Source of the DNA: Roseibium aquae
GTDB lineage: Bacteria; Pseudomonadota; Alphaproteobacteria; Rhizobiales; Stappiaceae
Assembly (NCBI RefSeq): GCF_008711285.1
Contig: NZ_VXDC01000002.1
Coordinates: 62,001 to 126,000 of the forward strand
Length of the DNA stretch: 64,000 nt
Reading direction: 5' to 3'
A program made the position numbers and the translations under genes. Positions 54,364 to 63,943 of the stretch are shown piece after piece; the first letter of the stretch is position 1, and each line of letters begins with the position of its first letter. The notes beneath the pieces are model-generated. The model was not told the origin of the DNA. It worked only from the letters and a program-made list of their open reading frames with translations, and did not search any database.

Positions 54364-55278
54364 ATGGCAGACGACGGTGTAAAACAGAAGCGTTTGGGTC
54401 GCGGTCTTGCGGCACTCATCGGCGATGCTTCGAACCAGAGCGAGCCAACGCCACCGCCGGAGCGCATCCAGAAGGATACCCGAAAGGTTCCCATCGAGCA
54501 TCTCACCCCAAACCCGCGCAATCCCCGCAAGACGTTCCATGAAAAGGATCTGGCCGATCTGGTCGAATCAGTGCGCGCGAAGGGGATCGTCCAGCCGATC
54601 CTGGTCCGTCTTGCGGCTGGCCACTCGGACAAATATGAGATCATCGCGGGCGAGCGGCGCTGGCGGGCGGCGCAGAAGGCTGGTTTGCATGAGGCGCCGA
54701 TCGTTGTTCGTGATGTCACAGATCAAGAAGCGCTCGAGCTTGCCATTATTGAAAACGTTCAGCGCGCGGATTTGAATCCCATCGAAGAAGCGATGGGATA
54801 CGAGCAACTGACGGCGGAATTTTCCTACAGCCAGGGTGAACTTGCCAAGGTGATCGGCAAGAGCCGCAGTCATGTTGCGAACACCATGCGGCTCTTGAAG
54901 CTTCCGAATTCGGTGAAAGACTACTTGGCTGAAGGGCTCTTGACTGCCGGTCATGCGCGGGCCCTGATCACGGTTGAGGATCCCGCCGCGCTGGCTGAGC
55001 TCATCGTGGACAAGGGCTTGACCGTTCGCGATGCGGAGAAACTGGCTCAAAACCCGGATGCTCTTGCCAAGGCGATGGGCAAGGGCGGAGACCGGCCGCC
55101 AAAGGCCGAAAAGGATACGGACACCAAGTCCTTGGAAAAACGCCTGGGCGACACTTTGGGGCTGAAGGTCACATTGGGGCACAAGCCGGGCAAGGAAGCT
55201 GGCGATCTGAAAATCAAGTACAGCTCGCTGGAACAGTTGGAAGAACTCTGCCGCAAGCTCGGGGTCGAATTGCGCTGA
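54364..55278 (+). CDS. parB: Chromosome partitioning protein ParB
   Basis: ParB is the CTP-dependent clamp that loads at parS and spreads. The 304-residue protein begins with the ParA-interacting KQKRLGRGLAALIGD, then the CTPase core (LTPNPRNPRKTF, ESVRAKGIVQPILVR, the GERRWRAA motif at 96-103, IIENVQRADLNPIEEA), the helix-turn-helix (SQGELAKVIGKSRSHVANTMRLL, HARALITVED) and a C-terminal dimer domain. ATG 54364 has GAGGA 6 bases upstream; an upstream open frame to 54286 is unlike the family. Five parS-like sites lie 1.5-6 kb upstream. Confidence 0.97.
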   Translation: MADDGVKQKRLGRGLAALIGDASNQSEPTPPPERIQKDTRKVPIEHLTPNPRNPRKTFHEKDLADLVESVRAKGIVQPILVRLAAGHSDKYEIIAGERRWRAAQKAGLHEAPIVVRDVTDQEALELAIIENVQRADLNPIEEAMGYEQLTAEFSYSQGELAKVIGKSRSHVANTMRLLKLPNSVKDYLAEGLLTAGHARALITVEDPAALAELIVDKGLTVRDAEKLAQNPDALAKAMGKGGDRPPKAEKDTDTKSLEKRLGDTLGLKVTLGHKPGKEAGDLKIKYSSLEQLEELCRKLGVELR

Positions 55279-55331
55279 CCTTTCGATTCGCATCCGAAAT
55301 GCCCCCGGCAATCTAACGGTCTTTGGCCTTT

Positions 55332-56375
55332 TTATCGAGAGCGGGTGCCACGCGCTTTTGCCGCGCGGGCGATGGTTAGCAAAGCTTCCGACAAGACCGG
55401 TATACTGATCCGGTCATTTAACCTTGAGGTTCGGGTGGCGTCTGACAAGATCAAAAAGGCCTTCTCCATGTCGGATGAGGTCCAGATCTGAAGTTGCCGC
55501 GTTATGGCAGGCCGGCGATTGAAAAAAATCGGCGGCCGCTGGTTGTCGACAACCTGGCCAGCCGTCCGGCCCCGGTCGACCTCGCCGCGCATGCGGTGCA
55601 GAAGTTGAAAATGCTTCAGCACCTGGTTGGCTATCACCGACGCGTTGGACCCGGATGCGGCGAGCCGTTCGAGCCCGTGATCCAGTGTTCCCAGATCGCC
55701 GAGGGCCGCAGCATCGATCAATTCGGATAATTCGAACGCTGACGCATCACCGATGATGGAAATGACGTCATCGGTTTCAATGCGCTCCTTGCCCATGGCA
55801 TAGAGGCAGAGTTTCTTGAGCTCGCCCCGGCTTGCGATCCGGTCGCCGCCCAGAAGGCTGTGAAGCGCCGCGCGCGCCTCTCGGGATATTGCCAAGCCAG
55901 CTTCCCGGGTTTCCTCGTCGATCAGCTGATCGATGGCGCGTTCGCTATCGGCATAGCACGGAATTGCAATGGCCCGCTTGTGTGGCTCTATGAGTTTTCG
56001 CAGCCCGACACCTTTTTTCAGATCACCGGCCTCGATGACAATCAGGGATGGCCACGCCGCTTCTTTCAAAAGCGGAGTGACCGCAGGCGCAAGATTTTTC
56101 CCGGGGGTTTCCTTGATCCAGATAATCCGGCGGCCCCCGAAAAGGGGAATGGTGAGCGCCTCATCCATCAACCGGGCGGGATCCGCTGCCAGATCGGCCG
56201 CGTCTATCTTGGCGAGACTGAACGGGTCGCTTTCACCTTCTGAAGCCTTTGCCACAAGACGGCTCGCGCGCTCTGAAACGAGACCAGTATCCGGCCCATA
56301 GATCAAGATCACCCCGCCACCGGTGGGCGGATTGGCGATGAAGCGATCAGCTTCTGTGGCCTTGAGTGCGGTCAC
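55332..56375 (-). CDS. holA: DNA polymerase III delta subunit
   Basis: HolA opens the beta clamp in the clamp loader. The 347-residue protein has the weakly conserved AAA+-like layout of delta: VILIYGPDTGLVSERASRLV, IDAADLAADPARLMDEALTIPLFGGRRIIWI, SLIVIEAGDLKKG and GDRIASRGELKKLCLYA, then a helical C-terminal domain with LKHFQLLHRMRGEV. There is no Walker A, as expected. It follows lptE on the minus strand (27 bp), in the usual alphaproteobacterial order leuS-lptE-holA, convergent with parB. Confidence 0.94.
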   Translation of the reverse strand: MTALKATEADRFIANPPTGGGVILIYGPDTGLVSERASRLVAKASEGESDPFSLAKIDAADLAADPARLMDEALTIPLFGGRRIIWIKETPGKNLAPAVTPLLKEAAWPSLIVIEAGDLKKGVGLRKLIEPHKRAIAIPCYADSERAIDQLIDEETREAGLAISREARAALHSLLGGDRIASRGELKKLCLYAMGKERIETDDVISIIGDASAFELSELIDAAALGDLGTLDHGLERLAASGSNASVIANQVLKHFQLLHRMRGEVDRGRTAGQVVDNQRPPIFFNRRPAITRQLQIWTSSDMEKAFLILSDATRTSRLNDRISIPVLSEALLTIARAAKARGTRSR

Positions 56376-56402
56376 GGTATCGATGGGCCCGGGTTTGAAG
56401 GA

Positions 56403-56969
56403 TCAGGAGGCCTGGCTCGCGAAATACCCGGCGATACGGGCCTGAATGTCTTCTGCCACCGATTTTGCCACCCGCTCCTCCGCATCGCGGCGGGCCCGGC
56501 TGTTTGCAAAACGCTGGTTCGAAAAGTCATAGCTGGCTGTTGCGAAGGACTTGCCGGTCAGGATCGTTCTGTCCTCCGTCAGGGATGACAAAACAAAGGT
56601 GGCATTGAGGGTCGTGGAGTAGGCCGCCGGAACGTCGGCCAACTGTTGGACACCCACTTCGGAGTTGACCACATTGATCAACACTTTCAACCTGTATCGC
56701 TTTGAAGGGCTTGTTGTGCCGCGTTCAAACCGGAAGGTCAGTTCATTGAACAGTTCCCGGGCGGCGGTGGACCGGCTGTAACCCGAAATCGGATCGATGG
56801 AAATCGCGGCCAGTTCATCCGCGACACCCGGTCCGGAGACCCCAGAACTTGTGTCCAGGGAGCCGTAGAGAGGCCGGACCTGGCATCCGGCCAAAAGCGG
56901 TGCGCCGACCGCAAGGCCCAGGAGGGCCACGAGGGCGCCCCTGCGGGAATGGGGTTTAGACAACGACAT
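56403..56969 (-). CDS. lptE: LPS-assembly lipoprotein LptE
   Basis: LptE plugs the LptD outer-membrane barrel that inserts lipopolysaccharide. The 188-residue protein has a lipoprotein signal with lipobox LLAGC (Cys near residue 29), followed by QVRPLYGS, the small-lipoprotein start typical of this family in Alphaproteobacteria. Further motifs are [27 protein letters not shown] and [20 protein letters not shown] near the C-terminus. Its start overlaps the end of leuS by 14 bp. Confidence 0.92.
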   Translation of the reverse strand: MSLSKPHSRRGALVALLGLAVGAPLLAGCQVRPLYGSLDTSSGVSGPGVADELAAISIDPISGYSRSTAARELFNELTFRFERGTTSPSKRYRLKVLINVVNSEVGVQQLADVPAAYSTTLNATFVLSSLTEDRTILTGKSFATASYDFSNQRFANSRARRDAEERVAKSVAEDIQARIAGYFASQAS

Positions 56970-59568
56970 TCACAATCCTTTGCGGGACCACAATCACCTT
57001 TTTTGGGGTTTGCCCATCCAAGGTCTTCTTCACGAAATCGAGTTCGAGCGTAGCCGCTTCGATCGCATCTTTGGAAGCCTCCCGGCTGACAGAAATATCG
57101 CCGCGCTTCTTGCCGTTGATCTGAACCGGCATCAGGATCGTGTCATCCACGAGCAAGTCGGGGTCGGCCTCGGGCCATGCCGTTTCGCTGACCAATGTGC
57201 GGTGACCGAGCACCTTCCAGCTTTCTTCGGCAAGATGTGGCATGACCGGTGCGATCATCTGAACCAGGATCGTTCCGGCCTCGCGCAATCCGAATTCTCC
57301 GCCAGCGCCGCGCTCGCTCGCATTCGCCACCTTGCTGATCGCGTTGACAAACTCATAGATCCGGGCAATTGCCCGGTTGAAGCCGAGGGTCTCGATATCA
57401 TTGGAGACCGCTTGCAGCGTCTTGTGGGTCGTCCGGCGCAGTTCCAGAACCTGGTCGTCGATATCGGCGGGCAGCGCGGCCTTGGGGTCCGTGGTGGCCG
57501 CGATTTCGCCGATCAGCCGCCAGACACGTTGAACAAACCGCCAGGCACCTTGAACGCCTTCTTCCGTCCAGATGACATCGCGGTCCGGCGGGGAATCGGA
57601 GAGCATGAACCACCGCGCCGTGTCGGCACCGTAGGAGTCTATGATGTCGGTGGGGTCGATGGTGTTCTTCTTCGACTTCGACATCTTTTCGATGGAGCCA
57701 ATCGTGACAGGCTTGCCGGTTACCGCGTGAACGGCGCTGCGTGTCCCATCCGTTTCCGACAGGGTGATCTCCGCAGGGCTCAGCCAGGTTCCATCGTCGG
57801 ACTTGTAGGTCTCATGGACAACCATGCCCTGGGTGAACAAGCCCTTGAACGGTTCCTTGAGATTAAGCGCACCGACTTTCTGCATGGCGCGGGTGAAGAA
57901 GCGGGAATAGAGAAGATGGAGGATCGCATGCTCGATCCCGCCGATATACTGGTCCACCGGCAGCCAGTCCGTGGCAGCGGCCGGATCCGTCGGCTGATCG
58001 GCCCTTGGTGATGTGAACCGCGCAAAATACCAAGAGGAATCGACGAAGGTGTCCATCGTGTCGGTTTCCCGCTTGGCCGGCTTGCCGCAGGCCGGGCAGG
58101 GCGTATCGCGCCACGTCGGGTGCCGGTCCAGTGGATTTCCCGGTTTTTCGAAATCGATATCCGACGGCAATTCGACCGGCAGGTTCTCATCCTTTTCCGG
58201 TACGACGCCGCAGCCGTCGCAATGAACGACCGGGATCGGACAGCCCCAGTAGCGCTGGCGGGAAATGCCCCAATCCCGGAGCCTGAAATTCACCTGGCGG
58301 CTGGCTTGGGGATGTCCGTCAAGCGTGCTGCTTTCCAGTTTGGCGGCCACGGCTTCCTTCGCTTCCGCGATGGACAGGCCGTTCAGGAAGCCCGAATTGA
58401 AGATGCTGCCGTCATCGGTGAAGGCCTCATCTCCAATGTCAAAGCTGGCCGGGTCCGCATCCTTTGGCAGGACCACCGGTTTCACCGGCAGACCATATTT
58501 GCGGGCAAAATCGAGGTCGCGCTGGTCATGGGCCGGACAGGCGAAAATCGCGCCAGTGCCGTAGTCCATCAGAATGAAGTTCGCGACATAAACCGGAAGC
58601 TCGATCCCGTCATCGAGGGGATGTTTGACCCGAAGTCCGGTATCAATGCCCTTCTTCTCGGCCTTCTCGATCGCTTCTTCCGATGTTCCAACCCGGCGGC
58701 ATTCGTCGATGAACGCTTTCAGGGTCGGGTTAGTCTCCGCCAGTTTCACTGAAATCGGATGATCCGGTGACAGGCCCATGAAAGAGGCCCCGAACAGCGT
58801 ATCCGGCCGGGTGGTGAAAATCTCCAGGGACGTGTCGCCGGTCGGAGCCGCCTCGGAAAAGGCAAACCTGACGCGCAGGCCCTCCGAGCGTCCGATCCAG
58901 TTCTTCTGCATCAACCGCACTTTTTCGGGCCAACGGTCGAGCGTTTCCAGTGCCTCGAGCAGATCTTCCGAATAGTCGGAGGTTTTGAAGAACCACTGGG
59001 TCAGGTCACGTTGCTCGACCAGGGCGCCAGACCGCCAGCCGCGTCCGTCGATCACCTGTTCGTTTGCCAGAACGGTCATGTCGACCGGATCCCAGTTCAC
59101 CTTGGATTTCTTGCGGTAAACGAGCCCGCCTTCCAGGAACTTGAGAAACAGGCGCTGTTGCTGTGTGTAGTATTCCACATCGCAGGTGGCGAATTCCCGG
59201 CTCCAGTCCAGAGAGAGGCCCATGGACTTCAACTGACCGCGCATCGTCGCAATGTTTTCATAGGTCCAATCGCGTGGGTGGACCTTGTTCTGCATGGCGG
59301 CGTTTTCCGCGGGCATGCCGAATGCGTCCCATCCCATCGGGTGCAGGACGTTGAAGCCCTTGGCCCGCTTGTAGCGCGCCACGACATCGCCCATGGCGTA
59401 ATTGCGCACGTGACCCATGTGGATCCGCCCCGAAGGATAGGGGAACATTTCAAGGACGTAGTACTTTTGCCTTGGGTCGTCGTTCTGCGTGACAAAGACG
59501 TCCTTGTCTTCCCAAACCTTTTGCCAGCGCGCTTCGACTTCACGCGCGTTGTAGCGTTCCGTTGTCAT
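56956..59568 (-). CDS. leuS: Leucyl-tRNA synthetase
   Basis: LeuRS charges tRNA-Leu and edits mischarged products. The 870-residue class I synthetase has [15 protein letters not shown] at the start, the HIGH box variant in [16 protein letters not shown], the CP1 editing domain with the T-rich [19 protein letters not shown] motif, [22 protein letters not shown], the KMSKSKKN loop near residue 620 and an anticodon-binding C-terminus. It is the first gene of leuS-lptE-holA. Confidence 0.98.
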   Translation of the reverse strand: MTTERYNAREVEARWQKVWEDKDVFVTQNDDPRQKYYVLEMFPYPSGRIHMGHVRNYAMGDVVARYKRAKGFNVLHPMGWDAFGMPAENAAMQNKVHPRDWTYENIATMRGQLKSMGLSLDWSREFATCDVEYYTQQQRLFLKFLEGGLVYRKKSKVNWDPVDMTVLANEQVIDGRGWRSGALVEQRDLTQWFFKTSDYSEDLLEALETLDRWPEKVRLMQKNWIGRSEGLRVRFAFSEAAPTGDTSLEIFTTRPDTLFGASFMGLSPDHPISVKLAETNPTLKAFIDECRRVGTSEEAIEKAEKKGIDTGLRVKHPLDDGIELPVYVANFILMDYGTGAIFACPAHDQRDLDFARKYGLPVKPVVLPKDADPASFDIGDEAFTDDGSIFNSGFLNGLSIAEAKEAVAAKLESSTLDGHPQASRQVNFRLRDWGISRQRYWGCPIPVVHCDGCGVVPEKDENLPVELPSDIDFEKPGNPLDRHPTWRDTPCPACGKPAKRETDTMDTFVDSSWYFARFTSPRADQPTDPAAATDWLPVDQYIGGIEHAILHLLYSRFFTRAMQKVGALNLKEPFKGLFTQGMVVHETYKSDDGTWLSPAEITLSETDGTRSAVHAVTGKPVTIGSIEKMSKSKKNTIDPTDIIDSYGADTARWFMLSDSPPDRDVIWTEEGVQGAWRFVQRVWRLIGEIAATTDPKAALPADIDDQVLELRRTTHKTLQAVSNDIETLGFNRAIARIYEFVNAISKVANASERGAGGEFGLREAGTILVQMIAPVMPHLAEESWKVLGHRTLVSETAWPEADPDLLVDDTILMPVQINGKKRGDISVSREASKDAIEAATLELDFVKKTLDGQTPKKVIVVPQRIVNVVV

Positions 59569-59828
59569 GAATTGCCGTGTCGTTTGTCCGCCCGCTTGCG
59601 CTGACGGCGTTATTGATCTTCAGTTCTGGGACAGTCACCAGAATTCGGGCCGCCGGTCAACATTCGGGAGCGAGTTTGACCCCAAAGCGGCGCAGATTGC
59701 TGAAAATCCCTGGCCGTTGGGTGTCCATCGGGTGCGGTGGCCCGTCTTGAAGATTGCCAAGCGGCGGCCTAAGACACCCGGGACGACCGACCTGGTTCAA
59801 CCAATCTGCCGCATATCTGGAGCCGTTC

Positions 59829-60497
59829 ATGACCGATACATCTGCAACGCGTCTGGCTGAGGTTAAGGCCCACATTTGTGGTGCTGAAACGGCCGCGGGC
59901 CGACCCACCGGCAGCGTTGTCCTGATCGCCGTCTCCAAAACCTACCATGCCGACGCCATCCGGCCCGTGATCCACGCTGGCCAGCGGGTGTTTGGAGAAA
60001 ACCGTGTTCAGGAGGCGATGGCGAAATGGCCGGCCCTGAAAGAAGAATATCCCGACCTTCAGCTCCATCTGATCGGCCCCCTGCAATCGAACAAGGCGCG
60101 GGAGGCGGTGCAGACATTCGACGTCATCCATACGGTCGACCGGCTTAAAATCGCCAAGGCGCTGAAAACGGAAATGGAAAAGCAGGGCCGTGATCTTCCC
60201 TGTTACATCCAGGTCAACACCGGCGAAGAGCTGCAGAAGGCAGGGATCCCGCCACGTGAGGCCGACGCCTTCATCAAGCTGTGCCGCGACGAGATCGGCC
60301 TGACCCTTGCCGGGCTGATGTGTATTCCGCCGGTTGAAGAGGCACCCGGGCCGCATTTCGCGCTTCTGCAAAAAATCGCGGACCGAAACGGACTAACCGG
60401 CCTTTCGATGGGGATGTCATCGGACTATGAAGTGGCGATTGGCTTCGGTGCGACCCATGTCCGCGTTGGGTCGGCCATTTTCGGGGCCCGGGACTGA
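59829..60497 (+). CDS. yggS: PLP homeostasis protein (YggS family)
   Basis: YggS/PLPBP binds pyridoxal phosphate and buffers the B6 pool without known catalysis. The 222-residue single-domain barrel has the PLP-Lys in VVLIAVSKTYHAD, RVFGENRVQEAMAKWP, LHLIGPLQSNKAREAV, IQVNTGEELQKAGI, LMCIPP and the phosphate loop SMGMSSDYEVAIGFGATHVRVGSAIFG. ATG 59829 fits the family start. It is divergent from leuS; the 260-bp gap holds no gene. Confidence 0.96.
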   Translation: MTDTSATRLAEVKAHICGAETAAGRPTGSVVLIAVSKTYHADAIRPVIHAGQRVFGENRVQEAMAKWPALKEEYPDLQLHLIGPLQSNKAREAVQTFDVIHTVDRLKIAKALKTEMEKQGRDLPCYIQVNTGEELQKAGIPPREADAFIKLCRDEIGLTLAGLMCIPPVEEAPGPHFALLQKIADRNGLTGLSMGMSSDYEVAIGFGATHVRVGSAIFGARD

Positions 60498-60790
60498 GCC
60501 GAATAAATCCCGCCCACCGTCCTTTTTTTTAGCCAGAAGCACGGAACCGTTCGCCGGATGGGACACCGATCTGGCGGCTGACCGTAAAATCGCCGCAAAC
60601 TGTCAAAATTGACAGGGATTAGCCGATTTCTGGACGAAACCGGCTTGCTAGCCCAGAAAACTCCCAAACACTTTCAAAAATCGTCCTCTTTGAGACCCGA
60701 AACCGGCGGCAAGGTCACACCGTTCCGGTTCACAGGCTTGTGAGAAGCAAGTGAACGGACGGAACGCCAAAGACCAAGAGGAGGTCTCTC
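60498..60790. other. Intergenic region between yggS and the EF-hand gene
   Basis: I find no gene in these 293 bp. An eight-T run at 60523-60530 follows a weak 5-bp stem, a poor terminator candidate for yggS. The last 20 bases carry the strong GAGGAGG site of the EF-hand gene. Confidence 0.4.
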
Positions 60791-61021
60791 ATGATACGAA
60801 CCACGACTGCTGCGGCCCTGACCGCGGCCTACGTTCTTTCCGGAACGGCGATGGCCCAAGGCATGTCCTTCGAACAGGTGGATCGGGACCAGAACGGTGT
60901 TGTCAGCTTCGAGGAACTGTCCGTCGCAATCCCGAACATCACCCAGGAGGCTTTCGATGCGGCAGACGCAAACCGGGACTTGGTTCTGGATCCGCAGGAA
61001 TTTGAGGCGCTTGACCTCTAG
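60791..61021 (+). CDS. Small secreted EF-hand protein
   Basis: A 76-residue protein with a signal peptide (TAAALTAAYVLSGTAMAQ, cut about residue 23) and a mature part made almost entirely of two EF-hands. Loop 1 at 31-42 is DRDQNGVVSFEE and loop 2 at 59-70 is DANRDLVLDPQE. Both have acidic residues at positions 1, 3, 5 (Asn or Asp), 9 (Ser or Asp) and 12, so both should bind calcium in the periplasm. The RBS GAGGAGG is near-ideal, suggesting strong expression. Its role is unknown; such mini EF-hand proteins are frequent in marine Alphaproteobacteria. Confidence 0.88.
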   Translation: MIRTTTAAALTAAYVLSGTAMAQGMSFEQVDRDQNGVVSFEELSVAIPNITQEAFDAADANRDLVLDPQEFEALDL

Positions 61022-61074
61022 CAGTTTCCGGGTGCTCCACAGAGGCGCGTGTGACTGACACGATGTCCTCAGAC

Positions 61075-61111
61075 CAAGACCATCGCCGGATCGTCACCGG
61101 CGGTGGTCTTG
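61075..61111 (+). terminator. Long hairpin, probable terminator of the EF-hand gene
   Basis: CAAGACCATCGCCGG / CCGGCGGTGGTCTTG form a 15-bp stem with one G-T pair and a 7-base loop, followed by TTCTGT. The T tract is poor, so the end may instead be a processing or attenuation hairpin. Confidence 0.55.
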
Positions 61112-61177
61112 TTCTGTCCGGCAGTGGTTTGGTGGCCAGGAAACCGCTATAGGTCGCTCCTTGAAAAAGGAACCACC

Positions 61178-62074
61178 ATGCGCGCGGCAAAAGGAACACC
61201 CATGTCATCTCCGGCGACCGACCTTCGGGCCCTTCTGAACCAGGACCGGCTGCATGTGATGCCGTGCTGTTTCGATGCCCTGTCCGCCAAGCTGATAGAG
61301 CAGGGGAAGTTTGGCGTGACGTTCATGTCGGGCTTTGCCACGTCCGCGGCGCGGATCGGTCAACCGGATCTCGGTTTGATGTCTTATGCGGAGGTGCTCG
61401 ACCAGGTCCGCAACATCACCGATGCGGTGTCCATTCCGCTCATCGCCGATGGGGACACCGGATATGGCAACGCCATGAATGTCCGGCGCACGGTGCACGG
61501 ATTTGCCAAGGCGGGTGCGGCCGCTGTCATGATCGAGGATCAGCTCGCACCGAAACGCTGTGGCCATACACCGGGCAAGGCGGTGGTGTCCCGGGCGGAG
61601 GCGTTCGACCGGATCCGGGCCGCAAATGACGCAAGGACTGAAGGGGCCGATATCCTGATCCTCGCGCGCACGGATGCCCGCCACGATCACGGGCTCGCCG
61701 AGGCAATCGACCGTGCGGCAAGGTTCAAGGAACTCGGGGCTGATATTCTCTTCGTGGAAGCGCCAAAGACCGTCGAGGAGATGCACACCATCTGCCGCGA
61801 ATTGCCAGGCCCGAAGATGGCCAACATCGTGGAGGGCGGTGAAACGCCGGACCTGTCCCACCGGGAACTTCAGGACATAGGGTTTTCTCTGGCGGCCTAT
61901 CCCCTGACATTGATGGCAAGCGCCATGAAGGCGATGGCGGCAACGCTTGAAAAACTGAAAGCCGATATGGACCGCACACCGGACTTGATGAGCTTTTCGG
62001 AATTGCGGGACCGGATAGGTTTCAATGACTATTATGAAACCTCGGCCAGGTACGAAACGTCCAAGCGGGAATGA
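61178..62074 (+). CDS. Isocitrate lyase/PEP mutase superfamily enzyme
   Basis: A 298-residue barrel of the ICL/PEPM superfamily, whose members cleave or form C-C or C-P bonds of small dicarboxylates. It shows MPCCFDALSAKLIEQ, the FMSGFATSAARIGQPDLGLM segment, the Mg-binding LIADGDTGYGNAMN and the gate-loop motif PKRCGHTPGK, then ILARTDARHDHGL, DILFVEAPKTVEEM and ANIVEGGETP. The KRCGH loop and length fit oxaloacetate decarboxylase or 2-methylisocitrate-lyase-like members. No prpC or phosphonate genes are near. ATG 61178 follows AAAAAGGA; ATG 61202 is possible. Confidence 0.88.
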   Translation: MRAAKGTPMSSPATDLRALLNQDRLHVMPCCFDALSAKLIEQGKFGVTFMSGFATSAARIGQPDLGLMSYAEVLDQVRNITDAVSIPLIADGDTGYGNAMNVRRTVHGFAKAGAAAVMIEDQLAPKRCGHTPGKAVVSRAEAFDRIRAANDARTEGADILILARTDARHDHGLAEAIDRAARFKELGADILFVEAPKTVEEMHTICRELPGPKMANIVEGGETPDLSHRELQDIGFSLAAYPLTLMASAMKAMAATLEKLKADMDRTPDLMSFSELRDRIGFNDYYETSARYETSKRE

Positions 62075-62144
62075 TTGTTTCGCGATCAACTCCGGCAATG
62101 ACGGCTCGCTTGATGCGCGAGTTCCCCAATATCCCCGCCCTTCC

Positions 62145-62173
62145 TTGACTCATCGCACCCTTTCCGGCATAAG
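62145..62173 (+). promoter_or_regulatory. Candidate ffh promoter
   Basis: TTGACT (62145-62150) and CATAAG (62168-62173) are 17 bases apart. The 200-base leader that follows contains the perfect inverted repeat TTCGGGAA-T-TTCCCGAA (62342-62358), placed just before the ffh ribosome site (AAGGA), where it could affect translation. The 306 bp from 62075 to 62380 hold no gene. Confidence 0.5.
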
Positions 62174-62380
62174 CCCGCGAACTCCATATGAGTGACTGAC
62201 AATTCGAGCCGCCGACCGGGACCCGCGAAGGTCTAAAGAGTTCCCGGAGGTCAACATCCGACAGCGCGATGCGCTCTCGGGTGCCAAACTGCTTTGCGCA
62301 GATGGATCCGTTTGGATTCGATTGCCTGTTTGCCATATGGTTTCGGGAATTTCCCGAATACGAGACCCAAGGACGTTTTG

Positions 62381-63943
62381 ATGTTTGAAAGCCTGTCCGA
62401 TCGATTAAGCGGCATTTTCGACAAGCTCACCGGGCGTGGTGCGTTGTCGGAAAACGACGTCAACGAAGCAATGCGCGAGATTCGCCGTGCCTTGATCGAA
62501 GCGGACGTTGCACTGCCGGTTGTCCGGTCCTTCACTGACAAGGTCCGGAACCGGGCTGTGGGGGCCGAAGTCGTCAAATCGGTCACGCCGGGCCAGATGG
62601 TCGTCAAAATTGTCCATGACCAGCTTATCGAGATGCTGGGGTCCGACACCCGGACGCTGGATCTGAACGCGCCCGCGCCCGTGCCGATCATGATGGTCGG
62701 TCTGCAGGGCTCCGGTAAAACGACGACCACGGCCAAGATCGCCCGCCGCCTGACCCAACGCGAGAAGCGCAAGGTCCTGATGGCCTCGCTTGATACGCGC
62801 CGCCCGGCCGCGCAAGAGCAGTTGAAGGTTCTCGGCGAGCAGAATGGCATCGATACCCTTCCCATCGTCGAAGGCCAGGGACCGGTTGAGATCGCCAAGC
62901 GGGCGATGTCTGCGGCCAGGCTTGGCGGTTACGATGTCGTGCTTCTCGACACCGCGGGCCGAATCCACATCGACGAACCGTTGATGATCGAGATGGCGGA
63001 GGTTAAAGCGGCCGCCCAGCCGCACGAGATCCTGCTGGTGGCCGACTCGCTCACCGGTCAGGACGCTGTGAATCTGGCCAAGAACTTTGATGAGCGGGTC
63101 GGGATCACAGGGATCGCTCTGACGCGGATGGATGGTGACGGGCGCGGCGGCGCAGCGCTTTCCATGCAGGCCGTCACCGGCAAGCCGGTGAAGTTGATCG
63201 GGACAGGCGAAAAATCGGACGCCCTGGAAGACTTTCATCCGAAGCGGATCGCCGACCGCATTCTGGGCATGGGCGATATCGTCTCGCTGGTCGAAAAAGC
63301 GGCCGAGGCCATTGATGCGGAAAAGGCCGCAAAAATGGCCAAGCGGATGCAGAAAGGTCATTTTGACCTGGAAGACCTGTCCGAGCAGCTGCGCCAAATG
63401 GAAAAGCTTGGCGGGATGTCCGGCATGATGGGAATGATGCCCGGTGTCGGAAAAATGAAGAAGCAGATCGACGCCGCCGGCCTCGATGACAAGGTTTTCA
63501 GGCGGCAGATCGCGATCATCCAATCCATGACGCCGGACGAAAGGCGCAAGCCGGACCTTTTGAAGGCCAGCCGGAAGAAGCGCATCGCCGCCGGCTCGGG
63601 CGTTCAGGTTGCCGAGGTCAACAAGCTTTTGAAAATGCACCGCCAGATGGCGGACATGATGAAGAAGATGGGTAAGGGCAAAGGCTTGCTCGGGAAACTG
63701 ATGGGCGGCATGGGCGGTGGCATGCCCGATGTCGATCCGAAACAGCTGGAAGAAATGGCCAAGTCTGGACAATTGCCGGGCGGCGGCGAATTGCCGAAGG
63801 GCCTGCCGGGCGGATTGCCGGGTGGACTTCCCGGCGGTCTGGGTGGCGCAGGCCTGCCGCCGGGCTTTCCGGGGCTTCCAGGTCTTGGAGGCCCGAAAAT
63901 GCCGGGCGGTTTGCCCGGGATGGGCAAGGGCAAGAAGCGATGA
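62381..63943 (+). CDS. ffh: Signal recognition particle protein Ffh
   Basis: Ffh with 4.5S RNA brings membrane-protein ribosomes to FtsY. The 520-residue protein has the N domain (MFESLSDRLSGIFDKL), the GTPase G domain with GLQGSGKTTTTAKIARRL, DTRRPAAQEQLKVL, VLLDTAGRIHIDEPLM and TRMDGDGRGGAALS, then the Met-rich M domain (residues about 330-440, GGMSGMMGMMPGVGKMKK, IQSMTPDERRKP, SRKKRIAAGSG). A Gly/Leu/Pro-rich tail (about 465-520) of GLPGG-type units extends it beyond the usual roughly 450 residues. The stop overlaps the next gene's ATG. Confidence 0.97.
   Translation: MFESLSDRLSGIFDKLTGRGALSENDVNEAMREIRRALIEADVALPVVRSFTDKVRNRAVGAEVVKSVTPGQMVVKIVHDQLIEMLGSDTRTLDLNAPAPVPIMMVGLQGSGKTTTTAKIARRLTQREKRKVLMASLDTRRPAAQEQLKVLGEQNGIDTLPIVEGQGPVEIAKRAMSAARLGGYDVVLLDTAGRIHIDEPLMIEMAEVKAAAQPHEILLVADSLTGQDAVNLAKNFDERVGITGIALTRMDGDGRGGAALSMQAVTGKPVKLIGTGEKSDALEDFHPKRIADRILGMGDIVSLVEKAAEAIDAEKAAKMAKRMQKGHFDLEDLSEQLRQMEKLGGMSGMMGMMPGVGKMKKQIDAAGLDDKVFRRQIAIIQSMTPDERRKPDLLKASRKKRIAAGSGVQVAEVNKLLKMHRQMADMMKKMGKGKGLLGKLMGGMGGGMPDVDPKQLEEMAKSGQLPGGGELPKGLPGGLPGGLPGGLGGAGLPPGFPGLPGLGGPKMPGGLPGMGKGKKR

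Noticed and set aside
53421-55278. parAB as a plasmid or integrated-element partition system
   Set aside because: Gene order (mnmG-rsmG-parA-parB), the lack of repC, and nearby parS-like sites and origin candidate all fit the chromosomal system.
62405-63772. A 455-codon open frame opposite ffh
   Set aside because: Antisense to Ffh with His/Leu/Arg-rich sequence typical of a reversed coding frame; no independent support.
63780-63930. Short direct repeats that could suggest a CRISPR array
   Set aside because: The repeats are in-frame Gly-Leu-Pro codons of Ffh with no spacers of fixed length and no cas genes nearby.
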